64,000 nucleotides of DNA from Myxococcales bacterium (GTDB lineage: Bacteria > Myxococcota_A > UBA796 > GCA-2862545): positions 26,293 to 90,292 of the forward strand of contig JAHQVJ010000249.1 of the NCBI GenBank assembly GCA_019634415.1, written 5' to 3'. The position numbers and the translations under genes are program-made. The notes beneath the pieces were generated by a model, which did not search any database, was not told the origin of the DNA, and worked only from the letters and a program-made list of their open reading frames with translations. Below are positions 30,947 through 39,295 of this stretch, in pieces. Numbering within the stretch: position 1 is the first letter of the stretch; each line of letters begins with the position of its first letter.

Positions 30947-32611
30947 ATGAGTGAGCGTCCACAGGATCGGCAAGAGCTCTACGATCGGATCCGCGAGTCC
31001 AGTAAGGACGAGGTGATCCTCGAGGAGATGATCCGCTACGGGTTCTGGACCCAGGAGGGCCGACCCGACGATCCCGCCGAGGAGATCCAGCGCAAGGGTG
31101 AGCTCGAGCGCACCGTGGCCGCCCTGGCCACCGAAGCCTCCCGCCTACGCGACGTCGACGCCATGAAGCGGGCAGCGCGCAAGCAGCGCATGCAGGAGGC
31201 CAAGGCTCGACGCATCGAGACCAAGGAGCGGCGAGAGGCGCAGCGACAGGCCAAGGCGAAGGCCTGGGCCGAGCGCAAGACCCGCGAGCTGCTCTACCTG
31301 GGCGCTGGCGTGTCCAACGGCCTCGGTCAGCAAGCCGAGCAGATCCAGCCTGGGCTCCCGAGCGTTCCCTCCGCTCCCGATCTGGCCTCTGCCATGGGGA
31401 TCTCGCTCGGGGAGCTCCGGTGGCTGGCCTTCCACCGCAAGGTGAGCACCACGTCTCACTACGCGCGCTTCCAGATCCCCAAGAAGACGGGCGGCACACG
31501 ACTGATCTCCGCCCCCATGCCCCGCCTCAAGAAGGCGCAGCACTGGATCCGCGCCGAGATCCTCGAGCGCGTCGAGGTACACGAGGCAGCCCACGGCTTC
31601 GTCCGCGGACGGTCGATCGTGTCCAACGCCGCGGCGCACGTAGGCCAGCGGGTGGTGATCAACCTCGATCTGCGCGACTTCTTCCCCTCGGTTCACTACC
31701 CCCGCGTGTTCGGCCTGTTCCGGAGCCTTGGCTTCAGCCCCGAGACCTCCACCGTGCTGTCGCTGCTGTGCACCGAGGCGGAGGTGGAGGAGGTTCAGCT
31801 CGACGGGCGGCGCTGGTTCGTTCACGCGAGCGAGCGCCGGCTCCCGCAGGGCTCGCCGTGCTCCCCTGCCCTCACGAACCTGGTGTGCCGGCGCCTCGAT
31901 CGGCGCCTGACCGGTCTCGCCACCCAGCTCGGGTTCACCTACACCCGCTACGCCGACGACCTGACGTTCTCCAGTACACGCGACAACGCTCAGGTGAACC
32001 GCCTGATCCGCGCGGTGGAGCACATCGTGGACGACGAGTCCTTCACGGTCCACCCCGACAAGACGCGCATCATGCGTCGGGGACGGCGCCAGGAGGTCAC
32101 GGGGCTGGTGGTGAACGACCGGCTCGGGGTGCCCAGACGACTGCTGAAGCAGTGGCGCGCCACCGTGCACCAGATCCGCCGCGACGGGCCGGCGGGCAAG
32201 CGCTTCGGGCTAGGCCCCGACGTGATGGCGGGCCTCACGGGCTTCGCCGCCTTCGTGAACATGGTGGATGCGGCCAAGGGTCAGGCCATGCTGCAGCAGA
32301 TGGCCGAGCTGGCTGTGAGCAGGCCCGCCCCGCCCGCACCGCAGCCGCGCCCCACGCCACCAGCAGCCGCCCCGCTGCCACCACCCATGCCCGTCGCCGA
32401 GCCTGCGCCCACAGACGAGCCCGTGCGCCTCACCGAGTCGAGCGCTCCCGTGCTGCGCCGCACCCGCACCCTCGACGAGCCCGAGCCGCCCCTCACACAC
32501 CAAGAGACCGCCAAGACCCTGATCGACGAGTCCCGCTCCGAGGTCCCCGAGGTCGTCCGCCCTCGCCGCCGCTGGTGGCAGTTCTGGAAGTGGTTCAGCC
32601 GTCGCGGATAG
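30947..32611 (+). CDS. retron reverse transcriptase with Pro-rich, Trp-rich C-terminal tail
   Basis: The 554-residue protein has a charged helical N-terminal extension (about 20-150), then the RT core: IPKKTGGTR, the retron-specific NAAAH (227-231), NLDLRDFF (239-246) with a catalytic Asp, LPQGSP (299-304), YADD (335-338), and the retron VTG motif (384-386). The long N-terminal extension, NAxxH and VTG place it with the Mx162/Sa163 retrons. It uses the branched-G RNA at 30687 as primer and template. After the RT there is a Pro-rich stretch (459-489) and a basic tail ending with W543, W544, W547, W549 and F550 among Arg/Lys. The start at 30947 has GGGGA at 30938-30942; an upstream in-frame ATG at 30869 would lie inside the RNA. 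Confidence 0.92.
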   Translation: MSERPQDRQELYDRIRESSKDEVILEEMIRYGFWTQEGRPDDPAEEIQRKGELERTVAALATEASRLRDVDAMKRAARKQRMQEAKARRIETKERREAQRQAKAKAWAERKTRELLYLGAGVSNGLGQQAEQIQPGLPSVPSAPDLASAMGISLGELRWLAFHRKVSTTSHYARFQIPKKTGGTRLISAPMPRLKKAQHWIRAEILERVEVHEAAHGFVRGRSIVSNAAAHVGQRVVINLDLRDFFPSVHYPRVFGLFRSLGFSPETSTVLSLLCTEAEVEEVQLDGRRWFVHASERRLPQGSPCSPALTNLVCRRLDRRLTGLATQLGFTYTRYADDLTFSSTRDNAQVNRLIRAVEHIVDDESFTVHPDKTRIMRRGRRQEVTGLVVNDRLGVPRRLLKQWRATVHQIRRDGPAGKRFGLGPDVMAGLTGFAAFVNMVDAAKGQAMLQQMAELAVSRPAPPAPQPRPTPPAAAPLPPPMPVAEPAPTDEPVRLTESSAPVLRRTRTLDEPEPPLTHQETAKTLIDESRSEVPEVVRPRRRWWQFWKWFSRRG

Positions 32612-32672
32612 GCCCCGCGGCGCGGTCTGCCGCGGCTATGTTGACGTCACGTCTCGCCGCCCTGGGGCCCCG

Positions 32673-33278
32673 ATGCCTGCACGCACCTACCTCCTCGCTC
32701 TGCTCCTCGGTTGTACCGGTGCCACTGACGGCCCTACCGACACCACGGACACGACCGACGACTCCCCCACCACCGCAGACACGGGCCCTTCCACCACCGG
32801 CGACACCGCCACCTTCGATCCTTGCGCCACCATGACGCTCGAGGTCGGCAACGCCGAGAAGGCGCACACCCCTGCCGAGTCGTTGGACCCCGTGATCCTG
32901 GTGCACGGTGCCCAGGGCGGCTGGCACATCGACGTGAGCGGTCTGGTGACCGGAACCGACGCGCTGGTGGGCATCGATCCTCTGCTCACCGTGGTGTCGA
33001 GTGGCACGCAGCTCGCTGGCGATCAGCCATCGACGTTCTTGATGCTCGACGAGGTGGAGACGTGCGTGGGCCAGTTCGCCGGCGTGCGCGCCTACGTCGA
33101 CGACGCCGAGGTGCCCAAGGGCATCGACGACTACCAGGCATTCATCTGCACCCTCGAAGACGAGGAGCTGGACCTGTCGGTGGTCGTCACCGACGTGGCC
33201 ACCAAGACGTCCACGGAGCAGTCGCTACGACTGGTGGCGAAGCTCGACGTGCTCGACGCCACCTACAACTGCCCCTGA
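32673..33278 (+). CDS. lipoprotein of unknown function
   Basis: The 201-residue protein has a short signal with lipobox LLLGC, then a Thr/Asp-rich linker (PTDTTDTTDDSPTTADTG), which is common in exported proteins of Myxococcota. A beta-rich C-terminal domain of about 150 residues follows with three Cys (DPCATM, ETCVGQ, FICTLE) plus a terminal NCP. I do not recognise a family. Its last 54 bp overlap the convergent winged-helix ATPase gene. Confidence 0.65.
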   Translation: MPARTYLLALLLGCTGATDGPTDTTDTTDDSPTTADTGPSTTGDTATFDPCATMTLEVGNAEKAHTPAESLDPVILVHGAQGGWHIDVSGLVTGTDALVGIDPLLTVVSSGTQLAGDQPSTFLMLDEVETCVGQFAGVRAYVDDAEVPKGIDDYQAFICTLEDEELDLSVVVTDVATKTSTEQSLRLVAKLDVLDATYNCP

Positions 33279-34175
33279 CGCCGCCAGGGCCCAGCCACCC
33301 ACGGCGCGAGCCGCCAGCTCGATAGCCAGTGGATGGCCGCCGAAGGCCGCAGCCAACGCCGCCGCCTCGGCGTGGGTCAGCTCCACCGGGCTGCGCTCGC
33401 GAACCAGCATCGCCGCGTCCACGTCACCAAGCGGCCCCAGTCGCAGCGTACGCCGCCCAGTGAGCTGCTCCGGGGCACCCACCACCAACACCGCACAGCG
33501 GCGTAGGCGGCGCAGCCATGCCAGATCTCGGGTCGTCAGGCACGAAGCCTCCGTCAGCAGCACCAAGATCCGGTCCCGGGTGGTGCCCACCTCCTCCAGC
33601 TCGGAGCCCCGAGCGCCAAGACCCGCCGCCACGGCTCGCTGTGCCTGAGCACCCCTGGCTCCCTCGAGCGACACGCGCGTGACCTCGCCGTCCCAGCCAT
33701 GGGCCGCTCGACAGGCCAAGCGGCGCTTGCCGATCCCCACCGGGCCCACGATCCCCGTGATCCGTCCGCGCCTGAGCGCCCGCCCGAGCCATGCCAGCTC
33801 TCGAACACGGCCCACGAAGGAGGAGACCTCCAGCGGGCAGGCTTGGGTTGGAGTGTCCAGATGCTCCAGTCGATAGCCGCCGCCCCGGGTGGAGGTGAGC
33901 CATCGTGGTCGCCCCGGATCGGGCTCGATCTTGCGCCGCAGCCGCGACACGGCGTGATCCGCCGCGCGGGTGACGACCATCCGTGAGTAGCCCCAGACCT
34001 CGGTGAGCAGCGTCTCACGGTCCACCCAGCGGCCGCGCCGCTCGGCGAGGTAGCGTAGCAGATCCGCCTCCAGCACCGTGAGATCCAGACGACGGTCCGG
34101 CCAGTGGACGCTGCGCTGCGTCAGATCGACGTGCGCGTCTCCGAGGATCAGCAGGTTGTTCGTCGAGTTGCTCAT
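33225..34175 (-). CDS. winged-helix regulator with P-loop ATPase-like domain (AfsR/SARP-like)
   Basis: The 316-residue protein has an OmpR-type winged helix at about 15-100 (LTVLEADLLRYLAERRGRWVDR, then HAVSRLRRKIE and a GGGYRLE wing) followed by a P-loop (GIVGPVGIGKRRLA) and a Walker B-like LVVGAPE segment. This resembles STAND-class regulators but is shorter and has no TPR region, so it may be truncated. The final 18 residues overlap the lipoprotein gene on the other strand. DNA binding gated by ATP is inferred. It is followed on the same strand by nothing until the lipoprotein. Confidence 0.65.
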   Translation of the reverse strand: MSNSTNNLLILGDAHVDLTQRSVHWPDRRLDLTVLEADLLRYLAERRGRWVDRETLLTEVWGYSRMVVTRAADHAVSRLRRKIEPDPGRPRWLTSTRGGGYRLEHLDTPTQACPLEVSSFVGRVRELAWLGRALRRGRITGIVGPVGIGKRRLACRAAHGWDGEVTRVSLEGARGAQAQRAVAAGLGARGSELEEVGTTRDRILVLLTEASCLTTRDLAWLRRLRRCAVLVVGAPEQLTGRRTLRLGPLGDVDAAMLVRERSPVELTHAEAAALAAAFGGHPLAIELAARAVGGWALAASGAVVGGVEHVELRHQS

Positions 34176-34208
34176 GCCTCTGGAAACGCGAACTCCGACG
34201 GCGAAGGC

Positions 34209-36671
34209 TCACCGAAGCTGTGAGCGAATGTCACGCACGAGCTCCTCGCTCCACGCCGCTCGAGCATGGTCGGGGCCCCAGATCTCGCGGACGTTCTCCA
34301 GCCGCTCGAGCGCATAGGGCAAGGCCTCCTCGTCCTCCCCGAGCGCGTGCAGCGCCACCGCCAACGTCTCCATCACCAGTCCGTAGGTGCCTGGTGCGAG
34401 CTCCATACGCAGCTCCACCACATCGCGCGCGAGCTGCGCGGCCTCCTCGAACCGCTCGGCCTGGTTCAGCCGCGTGGCAAGCACCACCGTGGAGGAGACG
34501 GTGTCGCGATAGGCCGGGCCGTAGAACTCCATCCGGACGTCCAGCGAGCGGGCGCAAGCGTCGAGCGCCTCGTCCAGCTGGTCCAGATCACCGAGGACGT
34601 GACACAAGCCGAGGTCGGCATACGCCACCCGTGGATGTCGCTCACCCAGCCAGTCTACGAGTAGCTGCCTGGCAGACCGCAGCAGCTCCAGCGCCTCCTG
34701 CTGCGACTCCGGCCGCGGGCTCATGCGGCGAAAGTCCGCGAGCTTCAGCTCCGCCATCGCCACGGCATAGGGCGTGGCGTGGCGACACCGGTACAGCAGA
34801 TCCGTCGCTTCTTCGAACATCTGCTTGGATGAAGAGTAGTCACCGACGCGGTGGTACGCGAGCGCCCTCCCGAACAGGAGGTCCCCCTCCACGCACACCG
34901 GATCCCGAAACGCGCTCGGCTCGGCCCGAATCACGACCTGTGCTCGCTCGAACAGGTCGAGGGCAGCCTCGGCGTTACCAGCCTCCACCCTCACGCTGGC
35001 GAGACCGGCCAGCGCCGTCAGCTCACAGACTGCATCCCCTGCAGCACGACAGGTCTCGATCGCCTCGGTCAGGGTGCCTTCGGCGATCTCCTCTTGGCCG
35101 GCGTCGCCCTGGAGCATGCCCATCACGACGCGGGCATTGCGCCTCAGCTCGGCATCCGACGACTGCAAGGCAGCCGCCAACAGGGCGTCGGCTCGATCGA
35201 AGTCGCCCACGGCCACCGCGAGGCGCCCCACCGTGAACTGCAGCAGCTCCGGTCGTGCCAGCTCGTCGTAGTCGCCCCCTAGCACCCGATCGGCAGCCGC
35301 CTGCACCAGAGCCTCGGTGGTCGCAGGTCTGGGGCTCGCACCATCGAGCCACTGCTCCTGGTCGAAGTTCGCATGATGCGGCGAGACGTCCTCGAAGACG
35401 TCCACCACGAGCGCGATCACCGCCTCTGCATCCTGCAAGGCAGCCTCCGCCCGGGAGCGCTCCAGCGACGTCACACTGAAGGCTACAGCCAAGACGATGG
35501 TCCCCAACACCGCCAGGAGCGCCGTGGACGTGCCGAGGAGCGCGACCCACGGGCTTCGCCGGACGCGGGTCCGCAACCGGTAGGCCGCCACCCCAGCAGG
35601 GGCCTCGTCGAGCGCACGCCCCTGCCGCAGCCTCCGGACCTGATCGAGCAGCCTCCCCACCGACGCCGTGCGATCACGGGGCTCCCGCGCGATGGCCTGC
35701 TCGATGATGCTCCACAGCTCGGCGCGCGCCAGGGGTCTCAGCTGCAACAGGGCACCCGCATCCACGCGACGGACCTCGATCGCCTCCAGCTCCAGACGCA
35801 GATCATCGAGGGTGCCCGCCGGAAGCAGGTAGGGCTGCCTGCCGGTCATCAGGCGAAAGAGCAGCACGCCGAGGGAGTACACGTCGGAGCGCGTGTCGAC
35901 ACCCTCGCCGGTGAGTAGCTCGGGGGCCGCATAGTTCCGCGTGACGGGCATCCTTAGGTAGCCCAAGTGAGCCTCGCCGCGCTCCCCCGTGCGACGGGCC
36001 ACGCCGAAGTCCAGCAGCTTCACGCGACCCGAAGGCGTCACGAGCACGTTCGCAGGCTTCAGATCACAGTGCACCACCAGTCGGGTGTGCGCATAGGCCA
36101 CCGCCTCGCAGATCTCCTCGAACACCGCGAGGATCGCTTCGGCGTCGGCATGGTCTGCGAACACGTCCGCTTGCTGGCCTTCCACCAGCTCGAGCACGTA
36201 GTAGGGATGGCCCTCCTCCGACAGACCTCCGTCGATCAGGCGAGCGATGGCAGGATGCTCCAGGCCGGCGAGGATCTGACGCTCATCCAGGAACCGGGTG
36301 CGGTCCGCCTCACTCGACAGCGGATCCATCAGCATCTTGATCGCCGCACTCTGCTCGAACTGCGCATCGCTACGGCGCGCGCGGTAGACCACTCCCATTC
36401 CACCCCAGCCCAGCACCTCCTCCACCCGCCAACGCCCCAGGCTCTCCCCTTCGCTCAGCCGCCGTGGGCCGAAGAGGACCCCCACCTCGCTGGACAGGGC
36501 CGCAGCAAAGTCGTCGACGCTGTTCATCGCATCGACGAGCTGTCGGAGCTCCGCACCCAGCTCCGGCTGCTCTCGCTCCAGGCGCTCGATGAACTCGGAG
36601 CGCTCGTCACCGTGAAGCTCCAGGGCTTCCTCGACGAGCGCAGAGAGGGTCAACCAACGGGGTCCATCCAC
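34209..36671 (-). CDS. Ser/Thr protein kinase with TPR-like C-terminus, paired with ECF sigma factor
   Basis: The 820-residue protein has an N-terminal helical segment, a kinase domain at about 80-350 (GWGGMGVVY, Lys112, catalytic loop HCDLKPAN with H201-C202-D203, DFG at 221-223) and a membrane helix near 372-400. About 400 residues of TPR-like helices follow. The Cys in place of Arg in HRD makes it a non-RD kinase; HCDLKPxN is seen in this TPR-kinase family. The start lies 1 bp after the stop of the ECF sigma gene, so they form an operon. The kinase probably regulates, or is regulated with, that sigma factor. Confidence 0.9.
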   Translation of the reverse strand: MDGPRWLTLSALVEEALELHGDERSEFIERLEREQPELGAELRQLVDAMNSVDDFAAALSSEVGVLFGPRRLSEGESLGRWRVEEVLGWGGMGVVYRARRSDAQFEQSAAIKMLMDPLSSEADRTRFLDERQILAGLEHPAIARLIDGGLSEEGHPYYVLELVEGQQADVFADHADAEAILAVFEEICEAVAYAHTRLVVHCDLKPANVLVTPSGRVKLLDFGVARRTGERGEAHLGYLRMPVTRNYAAPELLTGEGVDTRSDVYSLGVLLFRLMTGRQPYLLPAGTLDDLRLELEAIEVRRVDAGALLQLRPLARAELWSIIEQAIAREPRDRTASVGRLLDQVRRLRQGRALDEAPAGVAAYRLRTRVRRSPWVALLGTSTALLAVLGTIVLAVAFSVTSLERSRAEAALQDAEAVIALVVDVFEDVSPHHANFDQEQWLDGASPRPATTEALVQAAADRVLGGDYDELARPELLQFTVGRLAVAVGDFDRADALLAAALQSSDAELRRNARVVMGMLQGDAGQEEIAEGTLTEAIETCRAAGDAVCELTALAGLASVRVEAGNAEAALDLFERAQVVIRAEPSAFRDPVCVEGDLLFGRALAYHRVGDYSSSKQMFEEATDLLYRCRHATPYAVAMAELKLADFRRMSPRPESQQEALELLRSARQLLVDWLGERHPRVAYADLGLCHVLGDLDQLDEALDACARSLDVRMEFYGPAYRDTVSSTVVLATRLNQAERFEEAAQLARDVVELRMELAPGTYGLVMETLAVALHALGEDEEALPYALERLENVREIWGPDHARAAWSEELVRDIRSQLR

Positions 36672-36672
36672 G

Positions 36673-37293
36673 TCAAGGCTCCAGTTGCAGCTTCAAGAAG
36701 GCAGCCGCCAGCTGCCAGTCGCGCTTCACCGTGGCTTGGGAGATCTCCAAGATCTCGCCGGTCTCGGCGACGCTCAAGCCCAGGAAGAACCGGTACTCGA
36801 ACACGCTCGCCCGACGCGCATCCACGGCCGCCAGCTGGTCGAGACCACGGCCCACCGCCACCAGGGTGTCCTGACGCGCACGACTCGCGGCCTCCGCATC
36901 TCCGAGCTCCACGCGTCGCAGTCCCCCACCCCGCTTCTGGGCCCCCTGTCGTTGGGCGTAGTCGATGAGGATGTGCCGCATCGCCTTCGCCGCCACCGCA
37001 AAGAAGTGCCGGAGATCGGTCCAGTCGAAGCGACTGCGGTCCACCAGCTTCAGGAAGCTCTCGTGCACGAGGCTCGTGGTGTCGAGGGTGTCGTTGCCCG
37101 ACCAGCGCCGTCGCTGACGACGAGCGAGCGCCACGAGCTCGTCGTAGACCTCGTCGAACAAGGTGCCGAGCGCCCCCTCGTCGCCAGCACGAATCGCCTC
37201 CAGAGCTTGGTTCACTACCACCGCGCGGTCACGTCCTCCTTCTGCACACCCACCTGTGGAGACAGGTGTCGATTCTGGCCTGGATGTCGTCAT
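36673..37293 (-). CDS. ECF-type RNA polymerase sigma factor (TIGR02999-like)
   Basis: The 206-residue protein has sigma-2 (ELVALARRQRRRWSGNDTLDTTSLVHESFLKL, then FFAVAAKAMRHILIDYAQRQ) and sigma-4 (RASVFEYRFFLGLSVAETGEIL with an HTH ISQATVKRDWQLA). This layout matches the ECF group in which the sigma gene is followed by a Ser/Thr kinase with TPRs. The ATG at 37293 is preceded by GGGGGGA. It would direct transcription of a regulon that cannot be read here. No anti-sigma factor is adjacent; the kinase takes that place. Confidence 0.88.
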   Translation of the reverse strand: MTTSRPESTPVSTGGCAEGGRDRAVVVNQALEAIRAGDEGALGTLFDEVYDELVALARRQRRRWSGNDTLDTTSLVHESFLKLVDRSRFDWTDLRHFFAVAAKAMRHILIDYAQRQGAQKRGGGLRRVELGDAEAASRARQDTLVAVGRGLDQLAAVDARRASVFEYRFFLGLSVAETGEILEISQATVKRDWQLAAAFLKLQLEP

Positions 37294-37360
37294 GGTCCCC
37301 CCAAACGAGATTCTCGACCCGATAGGCTCAAGCGTCGTGGAAAAAGGGTACGACGCCCCC

Positions 37361-38170
37361 ATGTGGTCCCTCTTCTTCGCCGCTTGTTCACCACCGCCCT
37401 CCCAGAGCACGCCTGCCCTCGAGTGCCCCGACATGAACGAGGCCGGCGCCATCGAGTTCGAGGTCGACACAATGCGCCGCAAGGTGCTGGTGCACCTGCC
37501 CGACGAGCCCGTGGACTCCATGCCCGTCATCGTGTTCTTCCACGGCCACAACGGCAGCGCCGAGAACGTGTCGGCGCGAACCGATCTGGCGCGCATCGCC
37601 CAGCAGCACTCGGCCATCACCGTGGCGCCCGACTCCGCGGATCGCTTCGGCGACACCTGGGACGCTCGCACGGGAGGCCGCGACCTGGCGTTGTTCGACG
37701 ACCTCGTCGACTGCCTGGTGCAGGAGCTGGACGCCGATCCGGCTGCCATCCACGTGGGTGGCTTCTCCGGCGGTGCCGTCTTCGCCACCTACTTGGTGAT
37801 GGAGCGCTCCGAGCGCCTGGCCAGCGCCACCTTGTTCTCCGGCGGACTCGACGACGACGAGCTTCCCTACCGCACCCCCTCCCACAAGATCCCAGCGCTG
37901 GTGGGCTGGGGAGGATCCGACGACGTGGGTGTGTACAAGGGCCGCGACATCCTGTTCGAGGAGATGGGTCGGCTGTTCGGCCAGCTGCTGCGACTCGACG
38001 ATCATCTCGTGGTGACCTGCAACTACGGAGGTGGACATCGCTTGCCTGGTGCCGCTGCGGACATCTTGGAGAGCTGGGCACTGCCCCATCGCGTGGGACG
38101 ACCATCGCCCCACGAAGACGGCCTCGTGGACCTGCCAGACTACTGCACCCTTCCCGACGACCCACAGTAG
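37361..38170 (+). CDS. secreted PHB-depolymerase-like esterase (LpqC type), lipoprotein
   Basis: The 269-residue protein starts with MWSLFFAACSPP, a short lipoprotein-type signal (Cys at 9), followed by an alpha/beta hydrolase. The oxyanion-loop HGHNG follows strand VIVFFHG, and the nucleophile elbow is GFSGG with Ser near 150. A Cys pair (CLVQ, CNYGG) may form a disulfide, and the catalytic His is probably in GGGH near the end. It resembles polyhydroxybutyrate-depolymerase and feruloyl-esterase-like proteins. ATG 37361 follows AAGGG. The tRNA array begins 380 bp downstream. Confidence 0.82.
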   Translation: MWSLFFAACSPPPSQSTPALECPDMNEAGAIEFEVDTMRRKVLVHLPDEPVDSMPVIVFFHGHNGSAENVSARTDLARIAQQHSAITVAPDSADRFGDTWDARTGGRDLALFDDLVDCLVQELDADPAAIHVGGFSGGAVFATYLVMERSERLASATLFSGGLDDDELPYRTPSHKIPALVGWGGSDDVGVYKGRDILFEEMGRLFGQLLRLDDHLVVTCNYGGGHRLPGAAADILESWALPHRVGRPSPHEDGLVDLPDYCTLPDDPQ

Positions 38171-38549
38171 CCCGAGCTTAGCCAGCTAAGAGCATCACAA
38201 TCAAGAAAATTGATCTGAATTTCTTGACGGTTGCATCCAGACAGACCATCTAATGTATGAACGCCGACGGGTTGTTTCAGCCCGAGGGGGTCGCCTTGCG
38301 ATATAGCGACGAACAAAGTTGGTCTTCATCCCGACCAATGCATATCGCGACGGATGCGGTGGGAACGAACCCATCTGCCCAGGCAACCTGTCCCGTAACG
38401 GCGAAACGAGGTTTCACCCTTAGGTAACCTCAACGGTCCTGCACCAATCGCCTTGCATGGGTTCGACGTGTGCCTCCAGGTCTCGTACCTGCGTGGACAC
38501 CTACACGTGCGCCTGTTGCAGAGTCCATTCGCTCTCCTCGCCCGGTCCT
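38171..38549 (+). other. structured leader of the tRNA array, no gene recognised
   Basis: This 379-bp stretch is less GC-rich than its surroundings and contains no convincing ORF. It carries the promoter described at 38224 and several potential RNA stems: GGGTT/AGCCC at 38269-38283, a nested stem GCGATAT (38298-38304) with ATATCGC (38342-38348) enclosing TTGGTC/GACCAA (38319-38338), GGTGGG/CCCATC near 38358-38375, and GAGGTT (38408-38413) with AACCTC (38426-38431). A near T-loop GGTTCGAC at 38459 might be a degenerate tRNA remnant. I cannot match it to a known RNA family. Confidence 0.5.
38224..38254 (+). promoter_or_regulatory. putative promoter of the tRNA array with overlapping inverted repeat
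   Basis: TTGACG at 38224-38229 (-35) and TCTAAT at 38249-38254 (-10), 19 bp apart, each match five of six consensus bases. An AT-rich tract precedes the -35. The inverted repeat CAAGAAA (38202-38208) and TTTCTTG (38220-38226) overlaps the -35 and may be an operator. This is read from sequence only. Confidence 0.5.
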
Positions 38550-38634
38550 GGGTGGGTAACGCGTAATTGGTAGCGTCCCCGGCTGTAAACCGGGTGCCGT
38601 GATGGCTCTGGGGGTTCGAGTCCCTCCCCACCCA
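38550..38634 (+). tRNA. tRNA-Tyr(GTA)
   Basis: Seven-bp acceptor (GGGTGGG with CCCACCC), anticodon loop CTGTAAA with GTA, long variable arm and T-loop TTCGAGT. The discriminator is A, as expected for Tyr. CCA is not encoded. It is the first gene of the array. Confidence 0.92.
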
Positions 38635-38640
38635 CTCTTC

Positions 38641-38732
38641 GGGGCAGTGCTCGAATTGGTGAAGAGGCCCGACTGCTAATCGGGTGGTTCAGGCGTCGCC
38701 TGGGTCTGAGGGTTCGAGTCCCTCCTGCTCCG
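38641..38732 (+). tRNA. tRNA-Ser(GCT)
   Basis: Acceptor GGGGCAG pairs with CTGCTCC, the anticodon loop is CTGCTAA (GCT), and there is a long variable arm and T-loop TTCGAGT. The discriminator is G, the SerRS-preferred base. It starts 6 bp after tRNA-Tyr. Confidence 0.92.
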
Positions 38733-38766
38733 CTGTGTTTGTTTCAGGTCATCTTGCATGATTGCT

Positions 38767-38849
38767 GGAGGGTACCGTCCACAGGAGGACACTCGGTCTC
38801 GAAAACCGTGGGGTGTACCAGCATCGGGGTTCGACTCCTCTGCCCTCCT
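38767..38849 (+). tRNA. tRNA-Ser(CGA)
   Basis: Acceptor GGAGGGT pairs with GCCCTCC (last pair U-G), anticodon loop CTCGAAA gives CGA, with an extended variable region and T-loop TTCGACT. The discriminator reads T, whereas serine tRNAs usually have G, so charging may differ. Confidence 0.82.
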
Positions 38850-38872
38850 TCGTTTCGCCAGGTTCGCCGTAC

Positions 38873-38945
38873 ACGTCCGAAGCTCAACTGGAAGAGCACC
38901 CGACTACGAATCGGGAGGCTGTGGGTTCGAATCCCACCGGACGTA
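38873..38945 (+). tRNA. tRNA-Arg(ACG)
   Basis: Perfect acceptor ACGTCCG with CGGACGT, anticodon stem CCGA/TCGG around CTACGAA (ACG), T-arm GTGGG TTCGAAT CCCAC, discriminator A. An A34 implies conversion to inosine by TadA. Confidence 0.93.
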
Positions 38946-39023
38946 TCTGCCGTTGTTTGACATCGTGAAGACGAAATGGTCGAGGGGGTCGCGCTCTTGC
39001 ATGGCACGAGCGTGATCCCGAAC

Positions 39024-39097
39024 GCACCCGGGGCGCGACTGGAATGCGCACTGGTTTCCGAAGCCAGAGGCTCCAGGTTCGACTCCTGGCGGGTGCA
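39024..39097 (+). tRNA. tRNA-Arg(CCG)
   Basis: Acceptor GCACCCG pairs with CGGGTGC, the anticodon loop TTCCGAA gives CCG, T-arm CCAGG TTCGACT CCTGG, discriminator A. It is preceded by a 78-bp spacer with no recognised gene. Confidence 0.92.
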
Positions 39098-39101
39098 CTG
39101 T

Positions 39102-39175
39102 GTTGGGCGAAGCTGAAGTGGAACAGCGCCGGGATGTGACCCCGGAGGGTGCCGGTTCGATCCCGGTCGTCCAAC
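39102..39175 (+). tRNA. tRNA-His(GTG)
   Basis: Anticodon loop ATGTGAC in a CCGGG/CCCGG stem gives GTG. The acceptor is TTGGGCG with CGTCCAA. G at 39102 can pair with C at 39175, the extra G-1/C73 pair that HisRS needs. The T-arm is GCCGG TTCGATC CCGGT. Confidence 0.9.
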
Positions 39176-39215
39176 CTCACGGTGCCCATCTACTCGGTGG
39201 ATCGGCACTGTGGAG

Positions 39216-39288
39216 GGTCCTTCGGTCCAGTGGAGTGGACGTCTGGCTGTCGCCCAGAAGATCACGGGTTCGAATCCCGTAAGGACCG
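39216..39288 (+). tRNA. tRNA-Asp(GTC)
   Basis: Acceptor GGTCCTT with AAGGACC, anticodon loop CTGTCGC (GTC), T-arm ACGGG TTCGAAT CCCGT, discriminator G as expected for AspRS. Confidence 0.92.
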
Positions 39289-39295
39289 TTCCTGA

